Shown here piece after piece: positions 23,595 to 35,134 of a DNA stretch of 64,000 nucleotides. The notes below the pieces were generated by a model, which was not told the origin of the DNA, did not search any database, and saw only the letters and a list, made by a program, of their open reading frames with translations. A program made the translations under genes and the position numbers. Origin of the DNA: Chiua virens (taxonomy: Eukaryota > Basidiomycota > Agaricomycetes > Boletales > Boletaceae); NCBI GenBank assembly GCA_019787685.1, contig JAHNUO010000034.1, positions 1 to 64,000 on the forward strand, in the 5' to 3' direction. Each line of letters opens with the position of its first letter. The stretch's first letter is position 1.

Positions 23595-23596
23595 TA

Positions 23597-26500
23597 ATGT
23601 TGGCGGGTTGATGAGTCTATGTGCACTGCACTGCTCTCCAGGCGTCCAGGAGTAACTGCCTTTGTTGCTCGAACTGGGGACCTTCGAAGTCTGGGGGAGC
23701 GGGTTCTATTGGGTTGTTTTGGAGTATAGCAACTAAGGGATGCGAGAAAGCGAGAGGCAGAAGCAGCGACGGAGGACTCAGGTCTCCGCGGGGACTCGGA
23801 AGCAAACTACACCTAGGAGCATAATTCACCTTCTCATTCACTCTAGTATTTCCTTGTTTTTATGTGCTGTCTGTATCATCAAAAGTCGTATTCCGTGCCG
23901 TCAGAAAGAAGCCCTGCACGATTTATGCGTTGCCCTACTAGCTGGCTACTATTTCTCGCTTGCTCACTACAAAGGATGTGCTAACATCATATCCGTCACA
24001 TATGCCAACGCCTCTGCACGATACGTGTCCGTTGTCAACGCCTGTGGTATGAACCCGTCCAAGAATTCGAGCATCGTCTGATTGGTTGTTGCATCGTACT
24101 GTGGCCAATATAGGTCTGTACTCTGTCCGATATTAGGATCGAGATTGGTAACGAAACGGGCGAGGTAAGAAGCCATGTCCTTGCCAGCATACACGTTGAG
24201 CAAATCGGACCCGTGAAACTGAAGTCGTCGGAATAATGGCATAAGGATGGAGAAGGGGTAGTGTTATATCGACTCACGGAACCGAGGAAAGGTGTTATCT
24301 TGAGTCGTTTGCTCACTGACGAAAGAAAGTAAAGAGTGAGGTTTGAATGAATTCAGATGGTGAACCATGACGTGCCAAACGTCCATATCCTCTGTTTTCC
24401 AGAGCGATTCTGTATGAAGAAACGTCGCGGCGCCTGAAACGCTACGTCCCCTTGGAAGCCAGCCAGCCGCTTGAACTGCGGTGTGAGTGCATACAGGTCA
24501 CCTGTACCGAACGGCGATCCTTGAGCGGGATCAGAAGGATAATGCATCATCATTTGCGTGACTTCGGTGGTCGATGCATTCGGCATCCACTGCGTATGAA
24601 TGTATTCCTCAAATTGCGCGTCCGTCCTAATGAACAAGAGGTTGAAATCGTTGAGTTACGCGAACTTGGTTCGTTTGACCGCGACTCACGTAATGTTGAG
24701 GGATGTGAATGAGAACAACGTGCCCTCGTCATCACAATCACCTTGCATGTCAAATAATTAGGATCTAGTCAGGAAATGAGAACGCAACTTACCACTAACG
24801 AAGGGTATGTCCGCAACAGATCCTTGTTGGACCAGACGTTGTGGATCGTCCGTTAAGAATACGCCATCTACACGAGGTAACCAAGCCGGTGCGGCAATCG
24901 ACTTTGAAACCGTACGCGTTTATGCACCCAGTCCGTCAGTTAACTTTGGATCGCTGAATCTTCCAGAGGATATACCTGATATGAATATATCCCGGGAGAT
25001 TGGTTCACCGCATCCAACAACATCTCGTACGGTACCTCACGCAAACATTGCAGCGTGTCCGTCGAACCAGAGCACCCCGTCGCCGAAACGAGGGCATCAT
25101 AGTGTGGTTGTCCATGCGTAATGTCTCCCACGGCATTCGGTGAACCGCTTTGCATGAATGCTGCTCGGAATAGACCATCTGGATTTCCTCCGTTCGTCAC
25201 CATGTGCAAGCCGACAGAAATTGCGCCCGAACTCTGGCCCCAGCTGTAGAACGATGGCATGGCACGCCCTTGTGAACACAAAGTAGAGAGCATAGATTGA
25301 AAGCTGTTACATCGTGACCTTGGTTGGATCTCCCCCGAATGCAGCGATGTATTTTTGTATCCATTGTAGAGCAAGGCGTTCTGATTCACGACGAATCGAA
25401 ATAAGTAAAATAACAGCAGAAGACGTGAATCACCTACGGTCCTGGAGGCCCAGATTTCCGACGCCAGCATCCTTGACTTCCTGACTTGCCAAGAATCCAA
25501 ACGCTAGACGCACGGGAATCAGTGAGTATAGATATGATCAATAGACTGCTCACCATTCAGACTTGGGTCCCAAGCTGTTATCAGACATATATGTTCGCGA
25601 CCACCGCTACGAGATTGCTCACCGATAATTCATGCTGACGTATATGGCGGGAACACCGAGCGAGATAGCTTTCTCCACTATAACAGTGCCGTCGTGACTG
25701 TAAGGTTCATGGTCGTCAGTCAAGATCATCAGTGTAAGCGGAGGTGCTTTAGTGACACACACTGACCTGTTCGTTCTACCAGTCACAAATCCACCTCCAA
25801 ATATCCACTATTCAAGAGATGGTTTTTAGTTAAGGAACGATCAGCGGAAGTCACTTACCACCACTACAGGTAACTTAGAGGCTGGAGTTGTGCTGGCGGG
25901 GGTAATCACATTTAATGTAAGACCTATCTCATCAATATCGCATCAGACTTGGACGCAAGGGACGGAAGACGACGTGAAATCTTTACGAACAATCCTCTGC
26001 AGAAGGGATGAGAATGTCGTGAATAGAGTTCGTCAGATACTCGGCGATCTCGGCAAGTAGCCCAGAGGGCAACGGGAACTCGAATGCTTGTTGGGGACAT
26101 GCAGGACCATATGCCGTTGCAGAGATGCTGACGTTATATGGTGGTGGTGGCTGCGGGAGCCGGAAACGCAGGTTTCCTGTCCTATCCCGAGGGGAGAGGA
26201 AGAACATAAATCAGTGGCGTATGGGAACTATTGGGGCAAACATTGACATACGGAGGCTGGGCGAATGGAATGCCTAGGAAAAGATTAGTAGATCCTGACT
26301 GAACACCTGTCACGGTCAAATTATCAAGCATGACCGTCGGTGCTGCACTCTCCCGCACACTGACAGAGCCTGCTGTCACTGCGTGCCACAAGGAAGCCAA
26401 GAATATGGATAGGAATGACCAGCCCGTCTGTAGAATGGTCAGCAACAACCACCGAGTGGAGACACGTGTAAGGGACGTTCAAATTGAGGCTGGCCCTGGG

Positions 26501-27499
26501 GTCCATGGTGAATCACACGCCGGTTTGCGAGGGGGAGCTTTTGCGACACTTTCGAGCTATCGTGGTCCCGGGTCATTCGATCTCTTTCGGACTTGGCAAG
26601 AAAGTAGTGGAGAAGGTTCGGTTGATATTGGATCCGCTGTGTGAATTGATTTTCTATTCGATTCTACTCTGCTGTGCTCGCCAACCCCTGTCCTGGATGC
26701 CCCTAGTAGCACACAGTACTCGGCACTCGGCACTGCTTCTGCACAGCTACAGCAGCGAAGAAGCCCTGTGGCATGATGTTTCCCAAGTTGTTGCACTCTA
26801 CGGCAAGTTTGCCAACGTCAGGTTCGTCAAATATGCGATCGCCTCGGCACGATATGTATCCGTTGTCAACGCCTGTGGAATGAACCCGTCCAAGAATTCG
26901 AGCATCGTCTGATTGGTTGTTGCATCGTACTGTGGCCAATATATGTCTGTACTCTGTCCGACATTAGGATCGAGATTGGTAACGAAACGGACGAGGTAAG
27001 AGGCCATGTCCTCGCCAGCATACACGTTGAGTAAATCGGAGGCGTGAAACTGAAGCCACGAGAATAATTGGTTAAGCGGATGAGGATAGGGGGCAGTTGA
27101 TGTCGACTCACGGAACCGAAGAAAGGTGTTATCTTTAATCGTTTGTTCACTGATTGAAGAAAACCGAAAGTAAGGTTCCAAATAACCCTCATCGCAGCTC
27201 ATAACATACAAAATATCCATAGACTCTGTTTTCCAGAGCGACTCTGGATGAAGAAACGTCGCGGCGCGTGAAATACGGCGTCCCCTTGGAAGGCAGCTAG
27301 GCGCTTGAACTGGGGTGAGAGTGCATACAGGTCACCTGTACCAAACGGCGATCCTTGAGCGGGGTCAGAGGGATAATGCACCATCAACTGCGAGAGTTCA
27401 GCGGTCGATGCATTCGGCGTCCAGTATGTGCGGAGATATTCCTCAAATTGCGTGTCCGTCCTAATGAGAAGTAGGCAGAGTTGCATGGACTTGGTCATT
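23597..27499. repeat. Segmental duplication, copy 2 (esterase segment)
   Basis: Counterpart of 7152-11061. Its first 17 bp or so (atgttggcgggttgatgag) are the end of the F-box coding sequence, here without the rest of that gene. This shows that the F-box end belongs to the ancestral segment and that copy 2 is the one cut off on the left. On the right it continues without a break into intact esterase B. Confidence 0.9.
23967..26448 (-). CDS. Secreted type B carboxylesterase/lipase A' (copy 2)
   Basis: Near-identical paralogue of 7524-10005 with the same exon layout, leader, FAQPP signature, WGQSSGA elbow, GDCDDEGT acid loop and FHGSDL histidine segment. Differences are scattered single substitutions (for example Asn/Val in the last exon, Val-to-Gln at TGVQSGS) with no stop or frameshift noticed, so it may still be active. 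Predicted extracellular ester hydrolase. It lies head to tail with gene B (26798-29265), whose stop codon is ~350 bp upstream of this gene's start. Confidence 0.82.
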
Positions 27500-29265
27500 T
27501 GAGCGATGAGCACGACTCACGTGATGTTGAGAGTTGAGAGAGAGTATATAGTGCCTTCGTCATCGCAATCGCCTAGCATGCCAACAATCGGAATCCGATC
27601 AGACAATCTGCAGAGATGAAAACGAAACTTACCACTGATGAATGGTATGTTCGCAACTAACCCCTGTCGAACCAGATTTTGTGGGTCGTCTGTCAGGAAC
27701 ACACCATCTACACGAGGTAACCATGCCAATGCGAGCGACTTTGAGACCGCAGGTATTATACACCAGGACCATCAGTAACACGGTGTTGTCCAACTCTCTA
27801 GAGGATGTACCTGATATGAAAATATCCCAGGAGATTGGTTCACCGCATTCAACAATGTCTCGTACGGTGCCTCGCGCAAACACTGCAACGTGTCGGTCGA
27901 ACTGGAGCACCCTGTCGCAGCAACAAGGGAATTATAGTATGGTTGTCCCTGGGTGATGTCTCCCACAGGAATCGGTGATCCGCTTTGCATGAATGCTGCT
28001 CGGAATAGACCGTCAGGGTTTCCTCCGTTTGTTACCATGTGCAAACCGACAGAAACTGCGCCTGAACTTTCGCCCCAGCTATGCAAGGATTTCAGCGTGA
28101 AGTAAAGGGTACAGATCGAAAGCTGTTACATTGTGACCTTGGTAGGATCTCCCCCGAATGCACTGATGTATTTTTGTATCCATTGCAGAGCGAGGCGTTC
28201 TGATTCGTGACGAACTGATGTGAGTAACAACAAATGTTGGCGTGGAGAAGACACCTACGATCTTGGAGGCCCAGATTTCCGACGCCGGCATCCTTGACTT
28301 CTTGGCTCGCCAGGAACCCAAACGCTATGCGCACGGCGATCGGTGCATGCAGACAGAATATACAGGTGACCAATCAGCTGCTCACCATTCAACCTTGAGG
28401 TCCAAATTCCTGTGTTCAGACACCCATATGCATAGGTACCTGAATGCTCACCTGTAATTCATGCTGACGTATACGGTGGGAACTCCATGTGAGGTGGCTT
28501 TCTCCACGATGACGCTGCCGTCATAACTGCAGTCATGGTCGCCAGTTAAGACCATGATATGTAACCAGAGGTCCTGGTGATACGCACATGTCCGTTCCAC
28601 CAAACACGAATCCACTTGGAAATATCCACTATTCCAGAGTGTTGTCTTAGTCGTTAGATCCAACAGAAACGATCCGTGGAAGTCACTCACTACCATTACA
28701 GGTAACTTGGAGTCTGGAGTTGCGTTGGCAGGGGTGAATACATTCAACGTAAGACCTATATCATCAATGGCGTATCAGACTCGGCCGCCAGGGACGGAAG
28801 GTGATGTGAAATATCTACGAACAATCCTCTGCAGAAGGGGTGACAATGTTGTAAATGTAGTTTATCAAATAGTCGGTGGTCTCGGCGAGTAGACCAGAGG
28901 GCAAAGGGAGCTTGAATGCTTGTTGGGGACATGCAGGGCCATAGGCTGTCGCGGAAATGCTGGTGCTATATGGCGGCATTGGGTGTGGGAGCCGGAAACG
29001 CAGATTTCCCGTCCTGTTCCGAGGAACTTAAAATCAATGGCATACGGGAATTGTTGGGGTAAAACATGACATACGGTGGTTGGGCGAATGGAATACCTAG
29101 GAACTGGTTGGTAGATCCTGAAGCGACACCTGTCACGGTCGCGTTGTCAAGTATGACCGTCGGTGCTATACTCGTCCGGACAGAGCCTGTCGTTACTGTG
29201 CAGCACATGACAACCAAGAGTATTGATAGGAATGACCAGCCCATCTGTAAAATGGTCAGAAACAA
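26798..29265 (-). CDS. Secreted type B carboxylesterase/lipase B
   Basis: Multi-exon gene. The hydrophobic leader (MFLTILQMGWSF...) is followed by NQFLGIPFAQPP. Later exons hold FGFLASQEVKDAG, the elbow SWGESSGAVSVG with canonical Glu, GSPIPVGDITQGQP, the acid loop GDCDDEGT and FHASDLLNVY carrying the triad His. Complete triad and normal length, so probably functional. It is a diverged paralogue of A/A', clearly older than the A/A' duplication. A truncated copy of its 3' end is at 10355-11061. Intron borders were followed only approximately. Substrate unknown; the family includes extracellular lipases and feruloyl or sterol esterases. Confidence 0.82.
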
Positions 29266-29914
29266 CCATCAAGTAAAGACACGTGTAAGGGACGTTCAAA
29301 TTGAGGGCGGCGCTGAGTTGCATCATGACGGAGGATCGCACGGTGCGCGAAGGGGGAATTGTCGACATGATCCTTGCGAAGGAGCTTCTGCGACAGTTTC
29401 ATGGTATTATCCATTTTATCTTGGGGACTTGACGACGAGGTTCAGCCGATGTCGAACTTGAATGTTCTCTATTCAATCCCACTCGCCATTTCTGAGTCCC
29501 TTGCCCTGACTGCCGCTGGCGCTCAGCACTGCAGTATCGCTACTGGAGAGCTACGGCGACATAAGCGCGAGTCCAGACAAGCTCAAATTGAGTTCCGGCC
29601 ACTACCTGGTGTGCTCATGCGGATCTTCCAGTGAAGTTCCGCGACAACTGCTGCTGCAATCGATCCGGTCCCCTGGAAGAGACTTTTACTTACGCGTACC
29701 GTGCTCGTGCGTCCTTTTTGGGCACACGCGAAAAAAAATAATCAGACGATCCTTTGAGTGTGCAAAGCGCTGTATCTTCTCTTTTTGCTTCGTCTGTCCA
29801 AAGGTCGTGTCCTAATCACGGACAGGTTCCACTATGCTAACCTGCGCGGTACACACGTCCAGGTCTGCTGAGTTTACCGAGTCGATTTTTGGATAGATAG
29901 CGGAGCATGTAAGT
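29266..29914. other. Intergenic, no gene recognised
   Basis: Upstream region of esterase B; short frames only. No repeat shared with the upstream region of gene A was noticed beyond the first ~100 bp near the start codon. Confidence 0.4.
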
Positions 29915-30440
29915 ATATAGGGTAAGAAGCATGATGAAATCACAGACCTTCATGCTGATAGCTCGCGCGGGCCGACATCTTCCAGACCGTATCAATCGGC
30001 GATCCCGCTTGTTCTTGCGATACGCATCCACATCCATCATTCAAGTTCGACGTCACTGCGGGTGCGGGGTGACTCACGGGTGGTAGGGAGGCGCCGGTGC
30101 CAGAGTGGAGGCGAGCATGAGCTGTGTGGTCGATTGGTCTCGTAGTTAGCCGGCTCGGGTACACTGTCAATGAAAGTGACTACGACACACTCGAGATCCA
30201 CTTAGGCTGGAACTCTCCGAACCCCGGCGCGGAATCGATATCGAAAGTTTCTGTCACTGGACGCCACGAAGAAGTCGGGCCGCTCGACCGCGTCTGGGGT
30301 CATGTACGAGAGCGTGGTCAAGTCAGGAAGTCGGAAGACGTTGTTCGTGGGATTGATCGAAGCGATTCGTGATGAAGTTTGGGTGTGATGCCACTTTACT
30401 TCTCCCGCGAGATGGCGTTGTGCTCGATGTTTCCTGCCAG
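29915..30440. repeat. Dispersed repeat, copy 2
   Basis: Same orientation as 1495-1835. The two arms (about 29945-30017 and 30185-30440) match copy 1, interrupted by about 165 bp present only here. It ends about 285 bp before the hydroxyacid oxidase start codon, so it could supply part of that gene's upstream region. Confidence 0.7.
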
Positions 30441-30724
30441 TGGAACTTTCAACACGAGGTCGTCGACGCAACGCGACCCTATTTGAAGGTTCGGACCGTT
30501 TCACTTTGAATTCGATTTCAGAGTGCGAGTTCAAATTCACCGCTCAGTCGAGACGATACTTATTGGAGTTACTCATGATCATGACGTGCCATGCCGACAA
30601 CCGGGCGAAATGCGCATTCTCAGGCTGAAATATTCCCATCGCTGCCGGGTTCCCCGGGGTACACTCACCCTTTGTGCGACACTTCCACCGATAACCAGAC
30701 CGTGACCTGCTGCCTGAATTCAAC

Positions 30725-32376
30725 ATGACTGCCCCGCACCCGCTTCCCGACAAATTGACCAAGTTCTTGTCGGAGATTTACATGCAGGCTCAGCCCCCGA
30801 TCCTGGGTACGGTCAACATCAAGGAAATCGAAGATAAGGCGAGAGAGGTGTTGAAGGATCATCTTTGTGCGTTTCTTGCCTATCATCACCATGAATGGGC
30901 CCTCACCCCCGTCGTCTTGGATGCAGCAGCGTACATGTACACCTTTGGAAGCGCTGGGACGTGCTCGACGGACGCCGCCAATAAAAAGGCGTTCGAGAAT
31001 TGGAAGATCGTCCCCCAGATGCTCGTCGGTGCGACGAACCGCAAGCTAGAGGTACGCCGCTTCACTTTTTCATGATTCACGACCGAGTTTGCCTTTGATC
31101 AAGACGACCATCTTTGGCGTGAAATACCCTGTGCCGATATTCGTCTCCCCTGTCGGCGTACAAGGCATTCTGCATCCAGACGGTGAACTCGCGAGCGCGG
31201 CCGCAGCTGGCGCCGTCGGTGTCCCATACATCATGAGTACCGCCTCTAGTCGGTCCATCGAAGACGTGGCAACGGCCAACGGTCCGAACGGCCACCGATG
31301 GTACCAACTCTACTGGTACGCCCCGGACCGTTGATCCATGTCGATCTTTTCATTTCAGATGCTCATCAACAACGCACAGGCCCCGTACCACAGAGATCAC
31401 CCTCTCGCTTCTGAATCGGGCCAAAGCGAACGGGTTCACAGCGCTGGTGATCACGCTCGACACGATGGCCCTCGGTTGGCGCCCCCACGACATCGAGACG
31501 GGATACCTCCCGTTTGCATGTGGCGTCGGCATCCAAGTCGGGACGTCCGACCCTGTGTTCATGAAGCGGTTCGACCTCGCGCCGCGTCAGGGTGAGATCA
31601 CCACGTTTCCGTTGGACCCGCCCAAAATCAGGGAGGCGGCTGCCAACGGCGACGAACACTTTGCACGGGAGGTGATGTTGGGCAAGGAGTGGCTTGGGGA
31701 GGTGAACTCGGGCGTATTTCGGACGTGGGACGACTTGAAGTTCATCAGGCGCAACTGGGACGGGCCGATCGTGCTCAAAGGTATCCAACGTGTGTCGGTG
31801 AGTCGTGGTGGTGGTGGATGTATCGTTCATGAACGTGATGGCACCTGCGTTGCCACAGGATGCAGAGAAGGCGATTGGACATGGCATCGACGGCATCGTC
31901 GTGTCGAACCACGGTACGTCGCTCGTATGTGTCGAGGACGCGTGCGATTGACGTGTACGCCAAGGTGGCCGTCAGGTTGATGGTGCGATCGGTTCGCTGG
32001 ACGCACTCAACAAGATCATGCAGTCGCAGGCAGTCCTCGCTGCCCAAAAGTCTGGCAAGTTGACCGTTCTCTTCGACTCGGGGATCCGCACGGGAAGTGA
32101 TATCATCAAAGCGCTCGCGATGGGTGCTCAAGGTGTCTTGCGTTCGTACCGTTTCCCATCCTCCGAGCCTCTGGTTCCTGATCCCGACTGTTTTTTCCAG
32201 TCGCACGTCCGTTCTTGTACGGTCTCGCTATTGCGGGACAGCAAGGTGTGGAGCAGATCCTGAGGCAGACCATCTGTGATTTGCACGTCACGATGGGTCT
32301 TACTGGGTATGGCGACATCAACGAGATCATCGGGAAGCGTGACGAAATTTTGATGAAATTGCAGTACAATGTGTAG
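30725..32376 (+). CDS. FMN-dependent 2-hydroxyacid oxidase, lactate 2-monooxygenase-like
   Basis: Six exons reconstructed in frame: 30725-31051, 31104-31315, 31380-31797, 31859-31913, 31965-32141, 32201-32376, giving 454 aa. Recognisable landmarks are TTIFGVKYPVPIFVSPVGVQG (FMN site strand), MSTASSRSIED, WYQLYW, ALVITLDTMALGWRPHD, IVLKGIQ, and the catalytic-His segment SNHGGRQVDGA. Near the end come LFDSGIRTG and RPFLYGLAIAG (FMN phosphate binding). The GWRPHD..PFACGVG..SDPVF insertion is typical of the lactate monooxygenase-like fungal branch. No mitochondrial presequence or cytochrome b5 domain is present, so it is not a flavocytochrome b2. It probably oxidises L-lactate or another 2-hydroxyacid using O2. 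First ATG used. Confidence 0.9.
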
Positions 32377-32554
32377 GCTATCGTTGGAATCTATCGAGTT
32401 TGCATTGTAGAGAGATTCATGGGGCAAAGGTGTATAGAATGGGTGGAGTGGCACCGGTCCTGTCGCCCGGTTCTGGCGCTTCCGGTTATTCAAAAGTGAT
32501 CTCCATCAACATATGGTATACACGCTGTCCATGGTGCGCGATAGCTCATATGAT

Positions 32555-34914
32555 TCAAAACTCTGGCATCCCTGCGAATTCCATGATCCCAAAAAGCTTC
32601 TTTCCATTCATCTCTTCTACTGCCGATGCTCCCACCTTGCCTCCTCGTTTCACTGACCGACCAAAGTCGATCAGTCGGAAGCTGTGCTCTCGGTGTCGGT
32701 AATAAGGGTCATCCGTCTCCTCCAACGGACTGCACGTTGGATGGCCCTTTTGCATGAGGATATTGCGCTCAGCGAACGACTCGTGGAGCCACCCTGCGTA
32801 ATGGAAACGGAACAGTAGGGCCGCGCACTCGTGTCGATCGTCGATCGACAGCTCCTGGATGCTGATCGGCCGACCGCAATGTTCCACCAGTAAAATCGGA
32901 CTGAGGAAGCCGTCCTTCATAGTAGACGGCTCCTCCGGCTCATAATACCCAAAGAACTGTGGCACGACCGCACCGACGGGCGTTGGATCATGGATGGGCG
33001 GCACCACGTTGTACCCCGACCAGTGCTCAAAAAAGTGGCCAGGGAACTCGAGGTAGTTGTGCGCTTCGCGTTTGAGGTGCGGGTCGTAGGGGAGGGACAA
33101 CTTGGCTGCGACGCGGAAGCGGGCTGTCTGGGGAACTGGTTTCATCTTTTCTGCCTGGTGTTTACAGATCGTGTCCGGCAACGAGGGGGTTTGCCACTGG
33201 ATATTCGGGTAGACGGGGATGGCCAATCCTTCATAGGTGATGGAACGGTTGATTACGGGGTCGGATAATAAGTGATTGGGACCATCATCCTTGGCCATGG
33301 GGTCAGTCGTGAGCGACACCGTTTCCAAGGGTTGACACTCGTCTTTCACGGAGACAAAGCCCACGTGGCGTGGAGGTAACTGAACAGAAGATGAAGATGA
33401 AGATGATGAATCATGAGCGGAAAGGTCAGCTTTCTTGGTGGCATGTTCGTTCAGCAGCCGATCCCACTCTCCAGATTCCTTTAGTCGATTGACTTCGACG
33501 TCGATCTGCTCGTCAAGGCAAGTCTGACAATAAGTCCTCTCACAAAAAAGATCACGTGGGAGTTCCAACTCGGCCTCGTAAACGACGGAGTGGTTTCCAT
33601 TTCCGAGCTGAGCCGCTGGAGAGATGTATAGATGGGCTTCGGGTACCTCGGTTGGTTTCCGAGGCCGCTTTGGGAGGAAGGCACGAATGGCAGGCTGTTC
33701 AGTGGGACCTTCGGTTTCCTGCTGGGGAGGGATAATGACCCCTTCACGAGTCTCGACTAATATACCCTCGGCTATAGCAGCCATTCTCGCCGTATCTTCC
33801 ACCATTTCTTGTGATCTACATGGAAGCGAGAGGGTGTACGTTCGTACGTGGTCGCTCTTTGAACTCCATGACCTATCTCCGCCTTCGAGATCGTGATGAT
33901 GCCAAGCAGTGTTAGCGAGCTTCCACGGGTCATGCACGTAGAGCTTCTTTGGAAGGAGATGAATCGGTATTCGTCGTTGGAGAGGATATGGAGATGGGTT
34001 CTCGAATGGCACCAAAGGCCACGGTGGAGGATAATGGCTTGGGTGGAACGGGGACTCCACGGAAACATCTGATGGGATCTGCTTAGACTGTGTATTGGCT
34101 TCGTCCGCCGAATTGACAGACTCAGATTTGCCTTCCTGCACGCAGTCTGAAACCGGATTTTTGGTCCCTCCAGTGGCATCCGAGTCAATGCCCTGCATAT
34201 CAGCTTGCTCGATTGGTTCAGGTGTATTCGCTGTCTACATATCGATGTCAGATTCCTTTGTTGAAGCTTCGAGAAGCAGAACTTTTCTCGCTCACCTGTT
34301 TGGGTGTACAGAAACGCGCAAAGATGCGACGCTCATGTGCAGTAATAGCCTGAGCAGGATCCCAAGCTAGGATTTCCACCGGCTCGGGTTCACGAGCCGC
34401 CAAGGAAATCTGGTCTGCAGCGTGGTCAAGTTCACCAAATTCCTTCATGACCTTGGTGAGCTTGCTTCCCGTCGAGATGGTCAGAAAATGATCATTGTCA
34501 GGCATACGGCGAACAAAGTAGAAGTCGTAGAGGGTAGCCCCCCAAAACTGAACGCCATTTCCCGCCTCTTTGCCATGAATTTCGGAAGGCTTTATGATTT
34601 TGCCTTTGGGATCTCGCGGCCAGTAGAGGAATATGAAGCGCTTTTGTTCCTTTGATTTTACGGAAGGCGGAACGGAATGAAGGTCAAGACCATCAGCAAC
34701 CCGGAAAATCCGGCCACCTGGAGGTCTATCCACATGAATTGGGTGAGTCACAGGCGGACGGGTGTGCGAGAACGGTATCTTACAGTTCTGCTTTTTCCTT
34801 TTCTTTTTCCTTTCCCTTGTCTTTACGATTGGAGTCGTCCTGTGGGAGGTTCGAGTCTTCGGTGGCTTCAAGTTTGCGCTTTGCTTTGTCGGTGTTGAGA
34901 AAACCCCTCTTCAT
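32555..34914 (-). CDS. Kinase-like basidiomycete protein with atypical catalytic loop
   Basis: Three exons in frame: 34914-34784, 34725-34296, 34234-32555 (746 aa). The start MKRGFLNTDKAKRK and a Lys/Glu-rich linker are followed by a conserved basidiomycete module (KRFIFLYWPRDPKGK, VQFWGATLYDF). The C-terminal ~300 residues resemble a protein kinase fold: ILLVEHCGRPI (hinge-like), GWLHESFAERNIL where the catalytic loop should be, and RLIDFGRS (DFG). The usual HRD aspartate is replaced (HESF), so it may be a pseudokinase or an atypical kinase; Asn of the loop and Asp of DFG remain. A poly-Ser run (about residue 335) and a Cys-containing segment (YCQTCLDEQ) lie upstream. Role unknown. Confidence 0.75.
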
Positions 34915-35134
34915 GGTGGAAATCGGGGTGAAAGATGCGTACGAGCGATCAAGATCGATATCACCTTTATATCAGCCAAATCACGACTAAATCGGGTATT
35001 CGATCTGCAACATTTATTGTTCGGCAATATCGCGCTCGAAATTCAGTAAGAGGATAAGACCTGTCCTTGTTTGGCAGCAGCTTTTGAAACAAACAATCAC
35101 TTTCCGTTTTGGGAGCGGCGTTCTTAGCTCAACA

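Noticed and set aside
31316..31358. Shorter second intron in the FMN oxidase (acceptor at 31358)
   Set aside because: It would create a TGA at the junction; the acceptor at 31379 restores the conserved W-P-R-T..EIT text.
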